From Dyella acidiphila (GTDB lineage: Bacteria > Pseudomonadota > Gammaproteobacteria > Xanthomonadales > Rhodanobacteraceae), in assembly GCF_014863405.1 (NCBI RefSeq), contig NZ_JACZZA010000001.1, forward strand, positions 558,001 to 622,000: 64,000 bases of DNA, written 5' to 3'. The translations under genes and the position numbers were made by a program. How positions within the stretch are numbered: the stretch's first letter is position 1; the number at the start of each line of letters is the position of its first letter. Below the pieces are notes generated by a model. That model was not told the origin of the DNA. It worked only from the letters and a program-made list of their open reading frames with translations, and did not search any database. Of the stretch, positions 37,001 through 44,405 are shown one piece after another.

Positions 37001-37244
37001 TACCCACCGGCAGCGTGATGCTGTAGCGGCCCGACTTGTCGACCGGCACGGTACGGTTGTAGCCCGAACCACCGATGATCTGCACCGTTTCACCGCTGGC
37101 AACCGGCGCTTGGCCGAAGATCGTGCCATTGGTCGACTGTGCGAGAACGCTCCCTGAAAAACCGAATCCCATGGCAACAGCCACAGCCAACGCAGTGTGA
37201 CGCACCGGCATCCTGGATGCGGGCGCAAGCTTTTTAATACTCAT
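34098..37244 (-). CDS. TonB-dependent receptor with Oar-like N-terminal domain, copy 2
   Basis: The 1048-residue receptor has a signal peptide ending near 'SVLAQS', a carboxypeptidase-regulatory-like domain ('GTIFGQAPVASGETVQIIGG', 'DKSGRYSITLPVGTYDVTLM'), a 'LSSVMVTAN' TonB-box-like segment and a plug ('QLKNLPLARTGAAIALLAPGTV', 'INGFNTTDPLSDSGG', 'GPEYGRSTGGVISQVG'). The barrel ends in 'TVQVGVTYDW' and is rich in Tyr, Asn and Gly. It shares architecture and many barrel blocks with the copy at 29144 but is not a recent duplicate. Its codons (many GGT, GTA and CGT, with fewer GC-ending choices) differ from its neighbours and suggest high expression. It has a 443-base AT-rich upstream region. 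Confidence 0.92.
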   Translation of the reverse strand: MSIKKLAPASRMPVRHTALAVAVAMGFGFSGSVLAQSTNGTIFGQAPVASGETVQIIGGSGYNRTVPVDKSGRYSITLPVGTYDVTLMQNGQAVQTKKGVTALAAGNVNVDFVAAAGAASSSNAQNLSSVMVTANAIPPIDVSSTQESTVITSEQLKNLPLARTGAAIALLAPGTVQGASALGGGPTGEPLVSFGGSSVVENAYYINGFNTTDPLSDSGGITLPYGAIAQQETLTNGYGPEYGRSTGGVISQVGASGTNTWHFGGAVFWSPSGANGTQANMYYRNPAITSGSTAPGSLLQYRNDNSQWEQIYDAYVGGPLIKDKLFFFIAAEADHRDTDNVSANSGTPYEYQNKYSNPKYYAKLDWNITDSNILSLTGIKSTENYNGDYYNYDYATRSEGAFAGYNTFFKNNFNLGIAKFTSYITDDLTLNVLYGKMDGTYYSTTPGTASSLPAIAGANYQNPAYCPAQNCTNSQLYADVTNPNHKSEETNLRFDLSYKLGDHNIQVGIDNQTTRDINDGSIPTGPGYYWNYGPATPGQAIVGNNPNAAPYVAPIGSEYYVEKTVYITSASVEVAQRAQYIKDTWQVTPNMLLNLGLRNDQFTNYNPVGEAYVRLTKPQWAPRLGFSWDILGDSSMKLFANAGRYYLALPTGVALREASASTYTGQYYTYTGIDGNGAPTGLTAIPSIGQTAGPGVPVSANNEYGQPLDASTVAARNLKAEYQDSYVLGFQQQINPSWDYGVTGTWTKLGRIIDDTGEGQYAICDAVMAQNPGLAGQTGGNCANGGPLNANASILINPGSTEYYKLQNANGGYAYGWVSPSQLLYPPAYRNFYSLELFLEHPWDGKWWAKVDYVYSKSYGTTEGPTQSNIGQGGTSQSATEQWDYGQVMSAANGLQSNNRKHVLKAYGTYQFLPEWSISGVLQIASGTPASCLGLYGPNESNPGLGYGVGAYHWCGGVPTPAGSTGFTPWIHTLDLTLEYRPLWADKKLGFQLQVRNVTNEQKITQYQADFGTVASPNALYKSVYQLSNGAAAVEAPRTVQVGVTYDW

Positions 37245-37687
37245 GCGGTAAAACCCCCAGCGGCAAGAATTTTTTTAAAACGGATCAGCCGTCGCTGGCC
37301 TTCCTTTGCCGAGCCGGGCCTTATGGCCCTGACTGCGAAAAACACGACGTTTGATCGTCCCCATCCCCAACAGATTGTTTGGTCAGCGAGCCTCTACTTA
37401 ACCACTGCTTAGCAATCTGATGCGCCGAACATACGGTTCCAAATAACAGAAAGTCAACGGCAAAAAATTACGCTTCTTGTGCAAGAAATTACGAATTATA
37501 AAAAGCCTTTCCGGCTCGGAATTTACCGGGCCGGCCGTTCATAAAAACCGACAATAGCCGCAAGAAATTGCGTCATGAAATAGCGCGTTTTTGTCGTCGA
37601 ACTGACGGAGACATCACCCTGTAACAACATCCAGGTAAACCCGGAGAAGGCCCAAATGGGCGCTCCGGGCCACCGTCGCCGCGCCGA
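37245..37687 (-). promoter_or_regulatory. AT-rich upstream region of Oar-like receptor 2
   Basis: These 443 bases between the amn stop and the receptor start hold no gene. Features: a hairpin close to the amn stop (CCGGAG...CTCCGG, 37641-37668), a dyad TTCTTG-TG-CAAGAA at 37474-37487, two AAATTACG direct repeats 21 bases apart (37465-37472 and 37486-37493), and a near copy AAATTGCG at 37565. CTACTTAA at 37394 (TTAAGTAG on the coding strand) and the AAATTACG units also occur, in the corresponding sense, upstream of receptor 1. This looks like a control region for the receptor gene. Confidence 0.5.
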
Positions 37688-38476
37688 TCACTCGATCGGA
37701 TCTTCCTCGAATCGCAGATGCTTAACACTTCGGCCGTTGCGGCGGACCAGCTTGAGCGCCTCGATGCCGACGCGGATGTGCGCCTCCACGTACTGGGCGG
37801 TGACGCTGCGGTCGCTCAGCTCGGTCTTCACCCCTTCCGGGATCATCGGCTGGTCCGACACCAGCAGCAGCGCCCCGCAGGGAATGTGGTTGGCGAAGCC
37901 GGCAGCGAAGATCGTGGCTGTCTCCATGTCCACCGCCATGCAGCGGGTACGGCGCAGGTATTCCTTGAAGGTTTCGTCGTGCTCCCACACGCGCCGGTTG
38001 GTGGTGTAGACAGTGCCGGTCCAGTAGTCGTGGCCGAGGTCGCGGATCATGGTCGACACGCCGCGCTGCAGCTGGAACGCCGGCAGCGCCGGTACTTCGG
38101 GCGGCAGGTAGTCGTTGCTGGTGCCTTCGCCGCGAATCGCCGCGATCGGCAGGATCAAGTCGCCCAGCTTGTTTTTCTTCTTGACGCCGCCGCATTTGCC
38201 CAGGAACAGCACGGCGCTCGGGCTGATCGCGCCGAGCAGGTCCATCATGGTCGCGGCATTGGGGCTGCCCATGCCGAAATTGATCATGGTGATGCCATCG
38301 GCCGTGGCATTGGGCATGGGTCGATCGCGTCCCTGCACTTCCACCCCGTGCCATTCGGCGAACAGGTCCACATAGTGGCCGAAGTTGGTCAGCAGAATAT
38401 GCGGGCCGAACTGCTCCAGCGGCACGCCGGTATAACGCGGCAGCCAGTTGCTTACGATCTCTTGTTTGGTCTTCAT
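37688..38476 (-). CDS. amn: AMP nucleosidase, short form
   Basis: This 262-residue phosphorylase-fold enzyme should split AMP into adenine and ribose-5-phosphate. Conserved blocks are 'NATADGITMINFGMGSPNAATMMDLL', 'AVLFLGKCGGVKKKNKLGDLILPIAAIRGEGTSNDYLPPEVPAL' (split here by short gaps), 'CMAVDMETATIFAAGFANHIPCGALLLVSDQPM' and 'YVEAHIRVGIEALKLVRR'. The length fits the short AMP nucleosidases found in Xanthomonads and Bacteroidetes rather than the 480-residue E. coli protein with its extra N-terminal domain. The start at 38476 (MKTKQEIVSNWLPRY) matches family N-termini. A 294-base gap with no visible features separates it from the divergent DegV gene. Confidence 0.85.
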   Translation of the reverse strand: MKTKQEIVSNWLPRYTGVPLEQFGPHILLTNFGHYVDLFAEWHGVEVQGRDRPMPNATADGITMINFGMGSPNAATMMDLLGAISPSAVLFLGKCGGVKKKNKLGDLILPIAAIRGEGTSNDYLPPEVPALPAFQLQRGVSTMIRDLGHDYWTGTVYTTNRRVWEHDETFKEYLRRTRCMAVDMETATIFAAGFANHIPCGALLLVSDQPMIPEGVKTELSDRSVTAQYVEAHIRVGIEALKLVRRNGRSVKHLRFEEDPIE

Positions 38477-38770
38477 AGGTGCTCTTGAGCAGAGCGCAGC
38501 GAGCCATCGCTGCGCATGACCGGCGACGCCACGCCGGCGGAATGCCAAATAGAAGCCCCGCCATTTTAGAGGTTATCGATGAACGCCGGGCGGCAGCATG
38601 CATCACCTATGCAAAGGCTATACATGCCGCTACCGTCGTCACGCATACCTTCAACGCAGGTCGTGCAAGCGTGTGGCCGGGTGCCATGGAACCTTGGCGC
38701 ACTGCGACAATCACAGCTTGATAACGCGTGCTATGTTCCGCACGCCATGACAAGGTGAGGGAGTGGCAAG

Positions 38771-39715
38771 ATGCGAATGGGCTTGGCTATCGATGCGTCC
38801 TGCGATCTGCCGCAGGATTTCCTGCAACAGCACGACATCGCCGTCATGCCCATCGCGGTGCGGGTGGATAGCTCCACCTTCAAGGACAATCGCGACCCCG
38901 CCGAAATCCAGCGCTTTCTCAGCCTCAAGCTGGGCAGCCGCAGCCATTCGGCGGAAACCGAGCCCTGCTCGGTGGAAGACGTGCAGAAGCTGTTCCTGGA
39001 AAAACTGGTGCTGGAAAAGGACTGCGTGTTCTGCCTCACCATCACCGCCACGCGCAGCCCGATCTACGACCACGTGGTGAAAGCCAGCTTTGCGGTACTG
39101 AAAAACTACCGCCAGGTGCGCGAACCGGCCGGCATCACCGGGCCGTTCCTGATGCGCGTGATGGATACGCGCAGCCTGTTCGCCGGTTCCGCTCCCTGCG
39201 TGATCGAGGCAGTACGCCTGATGCAGGCGAATGAAACGCCGGCGGCGATCCGCGAGCGCCTGGCCTATATCGCCGAAAACTCCTACGGCTACATGTTGCC
39301 GCGCGATCTTTATTACCTGCGCGCGCGCGCCAAGAAGAAAGGCGACCGCAGCGTGGGCCTGCTCAGTGCCGTGCTCGGTTCCACCCTCGACATCAAGCCA
39401 CTGCTGCGCGGCTACCGCGGCGACACCAGCCCGGTCGGCAAGGTGCGCGGCTGGGAGCACGGCTGCGAGACCCTGTTCCAGTACGCCGCCGACCGCGTGC
39501 GCGCCGGCCTGCTGGTCCCGGTGATGTGCACTGCCTATGGTGGCGACCTGGCCGAGCTGCCCAAGCTGCCCGGCTACGACAAGCTGGCGCAGACCTGCGA
39601 AGAATACGGCGTGACCCTGATGCAGGCGCCGATGAGCATCACCGGCATGGTCAATGTGGGTGAAGGCGCGGTGACCGTCGGCTTCGCCGCCGAAGAACAC
39701 CAGGTCGACTTCTGA
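38771..39715 (+). CDS. DegV family fatty-acid-binding-like protein
   Basis: This 314-residue protein has the two-domain DegV pattern: N-terminal 'GLAIDASCDLPQDFLQQHDIAVMPI' with the 'D-S/A-x-x-D' start, the 'CLTITATRSPIYDHVVKASFAV' lipid-headgroup loop, 'VMDTRSLFAGSAPCVIEAV', then the C-terminal 'GLLSAVLGSTLDIKPLLRGYRGD'. The family binds fatty acids; in Firmicutes FakB works with the FakA kinase. No fakA is nearby, so the role here is open. GGGAG lies upstream of the start. It appears monocistronic. Confidence 0.83.
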   Translation: MRMGLAIDASCDLPQDFLQQHDIAVMPIAVRVDSSTFKDNRDPAEIQRFLSLKLGSRSHSAETEPCSVEDVQKLFLEKLVLEKDCVFCLTITATRSPIYDHVVKASFAVLKNYRQVREPAGITGPFLMRVMDTRSLFAGSAPCVIEAVRLMQANETPAAIRERLAYIAENSYGYMLPRDLYYLRARAKKKGDRSVGLLSAVLGSTLDIKPLLRGYRGDTSPVGKVRGWEHGCETLFQYAADRVRAGLLVPVMCTAYGGDLAELPKLPGYDKLAQTCEEYGVTLMQAPMSITGMVNVGEGAVTVGFAAEEHQVDF

Positions 39716-39774
39716 CCGCCATCCGGCCGGCGGCTGCCGGGTCGCGCGCTGCCAACCTCCTTTATTCTTGCGGC

Positions 39775-40401
39775 ATGAATCGCCTGTCCGCCCTGTTGCT
39801 GGTTGCACTGCTTCTGCTGGCGCTGCGTGCACCTACGCCGGCCCAGGCCGATACCACTGCATATAAGTGTGTCTCAGCCCAGGGGCAGGTGGTTTATCAG
39901 GACAAACCCTGCGCGCATGGTCAGCAGCAGCAGACCTTGCAGTTGGAGGACAAGGAGCCCGCTCCCCCGCCGCCTGCGTCTGCCACGGACGAGGCGGCCC
40001 CTGCAGCAACCGTCGCCGCCGCGCCTGCACCGGCCCCGCTGCGCACGCCGCCCGCGCCGATGTACCGCTGCATCAACGCTGTCAACAAGAACAGCTACAT
40101 CAGCAGCAATGGCGATCCGCAGCCGTATTACGCGCCGCTCGCCGTGACCGGCATCGTGCCTACCCCGCTCGGTCATACCTATGCGCCGCCCGGCCGCGGC
40201 GCCGCCAACGCCGCCACCATCGCCAGCCACTACGTGCTGGTGCAGGACAGTTGCCAGGCGATGACGCCGCAAGACACCTGCTCGGAATTGCGCGACGAAT
40301 ACGACGCCAACGAAAGCAAGCTGTCGCGCGCTTTCAAGAGCGATCAGCCGCCGCTGCTCCAGCGCGAAAAAGATTTGCTCGCCCAGCTCAATCGTTGCTG
40401 A
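39775..40401 (+). CDS. DUF4124-domain secreted protein
   Basis: The 208-residue protein has a signal peptide (to about residue 25, PAQA-DT) and a DUF4124 segment 'AYKCVSAQGQVVYQDKPCAHG'. A Pro/Ala-rich linker follows, with a second similar segment 'MYRCINAVNKNSYISSNGDPQPYYAPL'. Six or so cysteines in the mature part could form disulfides. DUF4124 proteins are common in proteobacteria and bind unknown partners in the envelope. It is convergent with the SDR gene; the 126-base gap has no terminator-like hairpin that I can see. Confidence 0.78.
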   Translation: MNRLSALLLVALLLLALRAPTPAQADTTAYKCVSAQGQVVYQDKPCAHGQQQQTLQLEDKEPAPPPPASATDEAAPAATVAAAPAPAPLRTPPAPMYRCINAVNKNSYISSNGDPQPYYAPLAVTGIVPTPLGHTYAPPGRGAANAATIASHYVLVQDSCQAMTPQDTCSELRDEYDANESKLSRAFKSDQPPLLQREKDLLAQLNRC

Positions 40402-40527
40402 GCAAAACCTGTGCAGCATGTGCGCAAGCCGACGCAAATACTTGTCGCGCAACGCCTGCAGAAAGTTGTCCACAGGTTTGCTACCAGGCTGTCCCCAATC
40501 GCTGTGGAAAACTGCCGGCGGCCCGGC

Positions 40528-41310
40528 TCAGAAGCCGTAGTTGAGAAAACCGCCGTCTACCGCCAGCAATTGCCCGGTGATGTAGCTCGCCGCAGGCAGG
40601 CAGAGAAAAGCAATCGCCGCAGCGACTTCTTCCGGCTCGCCAATGCGCCGCAGGGGCGTGTGATCGAGCACTTCGTCCAGATAATCCGCATCGGCCAGCG
40701 CCGGTTCCGAACGCTGTGTGCGGATGTACCACGGCGCGACGGCGTTGACGCGGATGCCGTCGATCGCCCATTCCGCCGCCAGATTGCGCGTGAGCTGGTG
40801 CAGCGCCGCCTTGGTCATGCCATACGGCGAACCGGTGCGCACATGGGTGACGCCGGATACCGAACCGACATTGACGATCGCCGCATGCGCGTGCTGCGCC
40901 AGATACGGATGCGCCAGGCGGCACATTTCATAAGCCGAGAACAGGTTCTGCTCGAAGATCTCGCGGTATTCGTCCGGCTGATAATCAAGCGTGGCCTTGG
41001 GCGCATTGCCGCCGGCATTGTTGATCAGCAGCGACAGCGGCACTTCCAGATCGGCGATCCAGTCGAACACGGCCATGCGATCTTCAGTCACGCTTACATC
41101 GGCCGCAAACGACAACACCTCGACGCCGGGAAAATCATCGGCCAGTTCCACGCATACCTGCTCGAGATAATCCTCGTCGCGCGCCACCAGCAGAAGATCG
41201 GCGCCCAATCCGGCCAGTTCGCGTGCAGCGGCATAGCCGATGCCCTTGCTGGCACCGGTGATCAAGGCGGTGTGATCCTGCAATTGCCACGCGTCGATGC
41301 GGTTATTCAT
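40528..41310 (-). CDS. SDR family oxidoreductase
   Basis: This 260-residue classical short-chain dehydrogenase has the cofactor loop TGASKGIG at about 19-26, NNAG in 'LLINNAGGNAPKATLDY', catalytic Ser in 'NVGSVSG' and the Y-x3-K pair in 'SPYGMTKAALHQLTRNLAAEW'. The C-terminal 'ASYITGQLLAVDGGFLNYGF' is the usual dimer region. Sequence character resembles tropinone-reductase-like enzymes, but the substrate is not known. 'LLLVARDEDYLE' after strand 2 has Arg, which usually goes with NADP(H). Confidence 0.9.
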   Translation of the reverse strand: MNNRIDAWQLQDHTALITGASKGIGYAAARELAGLGADLLLVARDEDYLEQVCVELADDFPGVEVLSFAADVSVTEDRMAVFDWIADLEVPLSLLINNAGGNAPKATLDYQPDEYREIFEQNLFSAYEMCRLAHPYLAQHAHAAIVNVGSVSGVTHVRTGSPYGMTKAALHQLTRNLAAEWAIDGIRVNAVAPWYIRTQRSEPALADADYLDEVLDHTPLRRIGEPEEVAAAIAFLCLPAASYITGQLLAVDGGFLNYGF

Positions 41311-41390
41311 GCGCGCAGCTTACAGGAACAGCTTGTTCCAGACCGCGCATGGCGGGACACTCTCCCGCATCGCTGCCCGAGGCCATTGCC

Positions 41391-41603
41391 ATGAAAACCG
41401 TCGCCGCCCTGCTGTGCCTGCTCGGCCTTGCCGCATGCAGCAACAAGCTGCCCGCACCGCAGTCCGATCCCTCGGCAGCAGCCACCTCGGCTGCACCGTG
41501 GGCGGCCATGAAGCAGGATGAGCAGCGCGCCAAGGACGTGCAGAAGATGGCCGACAAACAGGCCGCCGACCAGGACAAGCAGATCCAGCAGCAGACGCAG
41601 TAA
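41391..41603 (+). CDS. Small lipoprotein of unknown function
   Basis: This 70-residue lipoprotein has a 'LLGLAAC' lipobox after a 16-residue signal. The mature part is about 52 residues, Ala/Gln/Lys/Asp-rich and probably helical ('MKQDEQRAKDVQKMADKQAADQDKQIQQQTQ'). The start Met directly precedes the hydrophobic signal (MKTVAALLCLL). It is placed 2 bases before the ABC ATPase gene and likely shares its transcript. Function is unknown. Confidence 0.72.
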   Translation: MKTVAALLCLLGLAACSNKLPAPQSDPSAAATSAAPWAAMKQDEQRAKDVQKMADKQAADQDKQIQQQTQ

Positions 41604-41605
41604 GC

Positions 41606-42430
41606 ATGTTGGATAGCACTCACGCCATTGATACCGCCGCGCCACTGCTGGAGATTCACCGGGCCAGCGTGATGCGCGGCGAGCAGCTGATCCTCGACCA
41701 GTTCAGCCTGCGCCTCGCCACCGGCCAGCACACCGCCATCCTCGGCGCCAATGGCTCGGGCAAATCCACCTTAATCCGGCTGATCGCGCGCCAGCTCTAT
41801 CCGCTGGCGCGCGGCGACGGCACGCCGGTGATCCGCGTGTTCGGGCGCGAGCGCTGGAGCGTCAGCCAATTGCGCAGTCTGATCGGCATCGTCTCGCCCG
41901 CGCTGCAGCTGGACTACACCAGCGATGCGCCGCTGGAAGTGTTCGATGCGGTGGTATCGGGTTTCTTTGCCGCACGCGGCCTGGGGCTGGATCACCAGAT
42001 CACGCCGCCGATGCGCGAACGTGCGCATGCAGCGCTGGCGCAGATGGATGCCTCGCCACTGATCGGCCGCGAGATGGCCAGCCTGTCCACCGGCGAGGCA
42101 CGGCGCGTGCTGATTGCGCGGGCGCTGGTGCATCGACCGCGCGCACTGCTGCTGGACGAACCCTGCGCCGGCCTCGATCCGGCCAGCCGCCGCCGCTTTC
42201 TCGAAAGCCTGCGTCAGCTCGCCCGCCAGGGCACCACGCTATTGCTGGTCACGCATCACGTGGAAGAAATCCTGCCGGAGATCGAGCATGTGCTGCTGTT
42301 GCGCGAAGGCCGTTTGCTGCAGGAAGGACGCAAGACGGAGGTGCTGACCGACGCTGCGCTGAGCGCGGCATTCGGCATGCGCATGCAGGTCGGACGGCGG
42401 GGCGACTATTACAGCGCCGAAGTGCTGTAG
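41606..42430 (+). CDS. Stand-alone ABC ATP-binding protein
   Basis: The 274-residue ATPase has Walker A 'GANGSGKST', a signature 'LSTGEARRVLIARAL' where LSGGQ is usual, Walker B 'ALLLDEPCAGLD' and the switch His in 'LLVTHHVEEILPEIEHVLLLREGRL'. The overall pattern ('VFGRERWSVSQLRSLIGIVSPALQ', 'VVSGFFAARGL') is close to the ModF/YlmA-type ATPases. No membrane subunit is adjacent, so its partner or substrate is unknown; it might not be a transporter. The small lipoprotein gene lies 2 bases upstream. Confidence 0.85.
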   Translation: MLDSTHAIDTAAPLLEIHRASVMRGEQLILDQFSLRLATGQHTAILGANGSGKSTLIRLIARQLYPLARGDGTPVIRVFGRERWSVSQLRSLIGIVSPALQLDYTSDAPLEVFDAVVSGFFAARGLGLDHQITPPMRERAHAALAQMDASPLIGREMASLSTGEARRVLIARALVHRPRALLLDEPCAGLDPASRRRFLESLRQLARQGTTLLLVTHHVEEILPEIEHVLLLREGRLLQEGRKTEVLTDAALSAAFGMRMQVGRRGDYYSAEVL

Positions 42431-42434
42431 CGCG

Positions 42435-42460
42435 CTCCCTCTCCCCGCGGGGAGAGGGAG
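42435..42460. repeat. Palindromic intergenic element, CCCTCCCC family, copy 3
   Basis: A 26-base perfect palindrome (12-bp arms CTCCCTCTCCCC/GGGGAGAGGGAG around GC) lies just after the ABC ATPase stop and before the convergent sppA end. It has no T-run. It resembles the elements at 23365 and 27510. Confidence 0.6.
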
Positions 42461-42467
42461 TAGAACG

Positions 42468-44351
42468 TCAGTGCGGCGAGCAGAAGCAATACGAATACAC
42501 GTTCGGCTGGCCCGCCTGCGCCGTGCGCAGCATTTGCAGTTCCGGGGCGAGTGCGGGCAACTGCGCCACCCAGCTCGGCAGCTTCACGCCATAGCCCTGC
42601 AAGCCCGCCACCATCGCCGTCTGATTGAGGCTGACCACGAAGCGCTCGAACGCGCCCATCGGCTGTTCCTGGTAGCGCACGGCGTAATCCTTGCCCAGAT
42701 GCGCCAGATCCGCCGCCTGCGTGATGGCGGTATTCAAACCGCCCAGCTGGTCGACCAGGCCACGCTGCATGGCCTGCTCGCCGGTCCACACGCGGCCCTG
42801 CGCAATCGCGTCGATGGCGGTGTAGTCCTTGCCGCGCGCCTGCGCCACGCCACCGACGAAATCGTGATAGCCCTTGTTGATCACCGACTGGATCACCGAA
42901 CCCACCTTGGGATCCAGCGGCCGGCTGATATCGAACGCGCCGGCCAGTGGCGTGGTGCTGACGCCATCGCTGCTGACGCCGAGTTTGGCCAGCGCGTTGG
43001 GGATGGTGTAGTACATGCCGAAGATGCCGATCGAGCCGGTGATGGTGTTGGGCTCGGCGTAGATCTTGTCGGCATTCATCGCGATCCAGTAGCCGCCGCT
43101 GGCCGCCACATCACCCATCGACACCACCACCGGAATGCCGGCTTTGCGGGTCTGCGCCACCTCGCGGCGGATTTCTTCGGCGGCATACACTTCGCCGCCC
43201 GGTGAATTCACCCGCAGCACCAGCGCCTTGGTGCGCTTGTCCTGGCGTGCGCTGCGGATCAGCGCCGCGGTGGATTCGCCGCCGATCGAACCGGCCGGCT
43301 GCTCACCGCCGGAAATCTCGCCTTCGGCCACCACCACCGTCACACCCGCACCGGTGAGCTTGTCGCGCGTGGGCATGGCCGCGGCATAGCGGTCCAGGGT
43401 CACGCCGCGGATGCCATGGCCGTCCTTGCCGGCGGGCACGCCCTGCGAACGCAGGGTTTCGATCAATTCCTCGCGCGTGGCCAGGCCATCGATCAGATGT
43501 TCGTCCAACGCCAGCTTGGCCAAGTCGCCCTGGGCGCCGGCAATGCGATCGGGCAATTGGTCGATGTCCGCTCGCACCACCGCCGGATCGAGCTTGCGCA
43601 GCTTGGCCACGGTAGCGATGTAGCCGTCCCACAGACCGCCCATCCAGTAACCGTCCGCTTCCTTGGATTCGGGCGAGGCGTGATTGAGGATGAAAGGCTC
43701 GGCCGCGCTCTTGAACTGGCCGACACGGAACAGGTAGACCTGCACGCCCAGCTTGTCGAGCAGATCCTTGTAGAACAATCGATAGTTGGCCAGGCCGGTG
43801 ATCAGCACGCCGCCCTGCGGATCGAGCAGGATGCGATCGGCGTGCGCCGCCAGCAGATACTGGTACTGATCCAGATTCGACGCCCACGCCACCACCGGCT
43901 TGCCGGCGGCGCGGAAGCGGTCCAGCGCGGCGCCTACTTCGGTCAGCGCGGCAAAACCGCTGGCCTGCAGCTGGCTGGGATCGAGCACGATGCGCGTGAT
44001 GTGCGCATCCTTCGCCGCCGCATCGATCGCACCGGTGAGATCGCGCAGCTGCACTTCCTTGGGCTCGTTGCCGGAAAGCTTGGACAGTGCACGCTGCATC
44101 GGATTGATGCTGTATTGCTCCACCAGCCGCCCCTGCGGCTTCAGCACCAGCACGCTGCTGTCCTGGATATCGATGTTGTGCCTGGTCGCGCCGATCGCAA
44201 AGATCACCAGCAGGAACAGAAACAGAAAGCCGAAGAACAGCAGGTTGATCAGCACCAGCCTCACCATATTGAGGCCGCGGCCGAACACGCGCAGAAAAGC
44301 CCAGAATCCATTCGGCTGGCGCGCCTGGCGCAAGGGCGGGGGTGTCGTCAT
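42468..44351 (-). CDS. sppA: Signal peptide peptidase SppA, 67K type
   Basis: SppA degrades leftover signal peptides in the inner membrane, with the active site facing the periplasm. The 627-residue protein has one N-terminal membrane anchor (about 30-54) and two tandem protease-like domains. The catalytic Lys is in the first domain ('GQFKSAAEPF', K214) and the catalytic Ser in the second ('MGDVAASGGYWIA', S418), as in E. coli SppA (K209, S409). Another conserved piece is 'RVNSPGGEVYAAEEIRREV'. The unusual C-terminal tail ends in a Cys-rich 'SYCFCSPH'. It lies 54 bases downstream of the MATE transporter gene on the same strand. Confidence 0.95.
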   Translation of the reverse strand: MTTPPPLRQARQPNGFWAFLRVFGRGLNMVRLVLINLLFFGFLFLFLLVIFAIGATRHNIDIQDSSVLVLKPQGRLVEQYSINPMQRALSKLSGNEPKEVQLRDLTGAIDAAAKDAHITRIVLDPSQLQASGFAALTEVGAALDRFRAAGKPVVAWASNLDQYQYLLAAHADRILLDPQGGVLITGLANYRLFYKDLLDKLGVQVYLFRVGQFKSAAEPFILNHASPESKEADGYWMGGLWDGYIATVAKLRKLDPAVVRADIDQLPDRIAGAQGDLAKLALDEHLIDGLATREELIETLRSQGVPAGKDGHGIRGVTLDRYAAAMPTRDKLTGAGVTVVVAEGEISGGEQPAGSIGGESTAALIRSARQDKRTKALVLRVNSPGGEVYAAEEIRREVAQTRKAGIPVVVSMGDVAASGGYWIAMNADKIYAEPNTITGSIGIFGMYYTIPNALAKLGVSSDGVSTTPLAGAFDISRPLDPKVGSVIQSVINKGYHDFVGGVAQARGKDYTAIDAIAQGRVWTGEQAMQRGLVDQLGGLNTAITQAADLAHLGKDYAVRYQEQPMGAFERFVVSLNQTAMVAGLQGYGVKLPSWVAQLPALAPELQMLRTAQAGQPNVYSYCFCSPH

Positions 44352-44405
44352 AAATCCATCGATCCTCTTGGTCGACCGTGAGCGTAGCCGCTTATACGGT
44401 CCGGG

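Noticed and set aside
37641-37668. Hairpin after amn as a terminator
   Set aside because: The stem has internal loops and no T-run on the minus strand, so it is noted only within the upstream region entry.
20167-37700. RiPP or lasso peptide precursor near the TonB receptors
   Set aside because: The intergenic regions were read for short frames with ribosome binding sites; none had a leader-core look, and no cyclase, protease or isopeptidase gene is present.
40466-40511. Two DnaA-box-like sequences (TTGTCCACA and TGTGGAAAA) between DUF4124 and SDR genes
   Set aside because: Each departs from the consensus and they sit between gene ends, so chance is likely.
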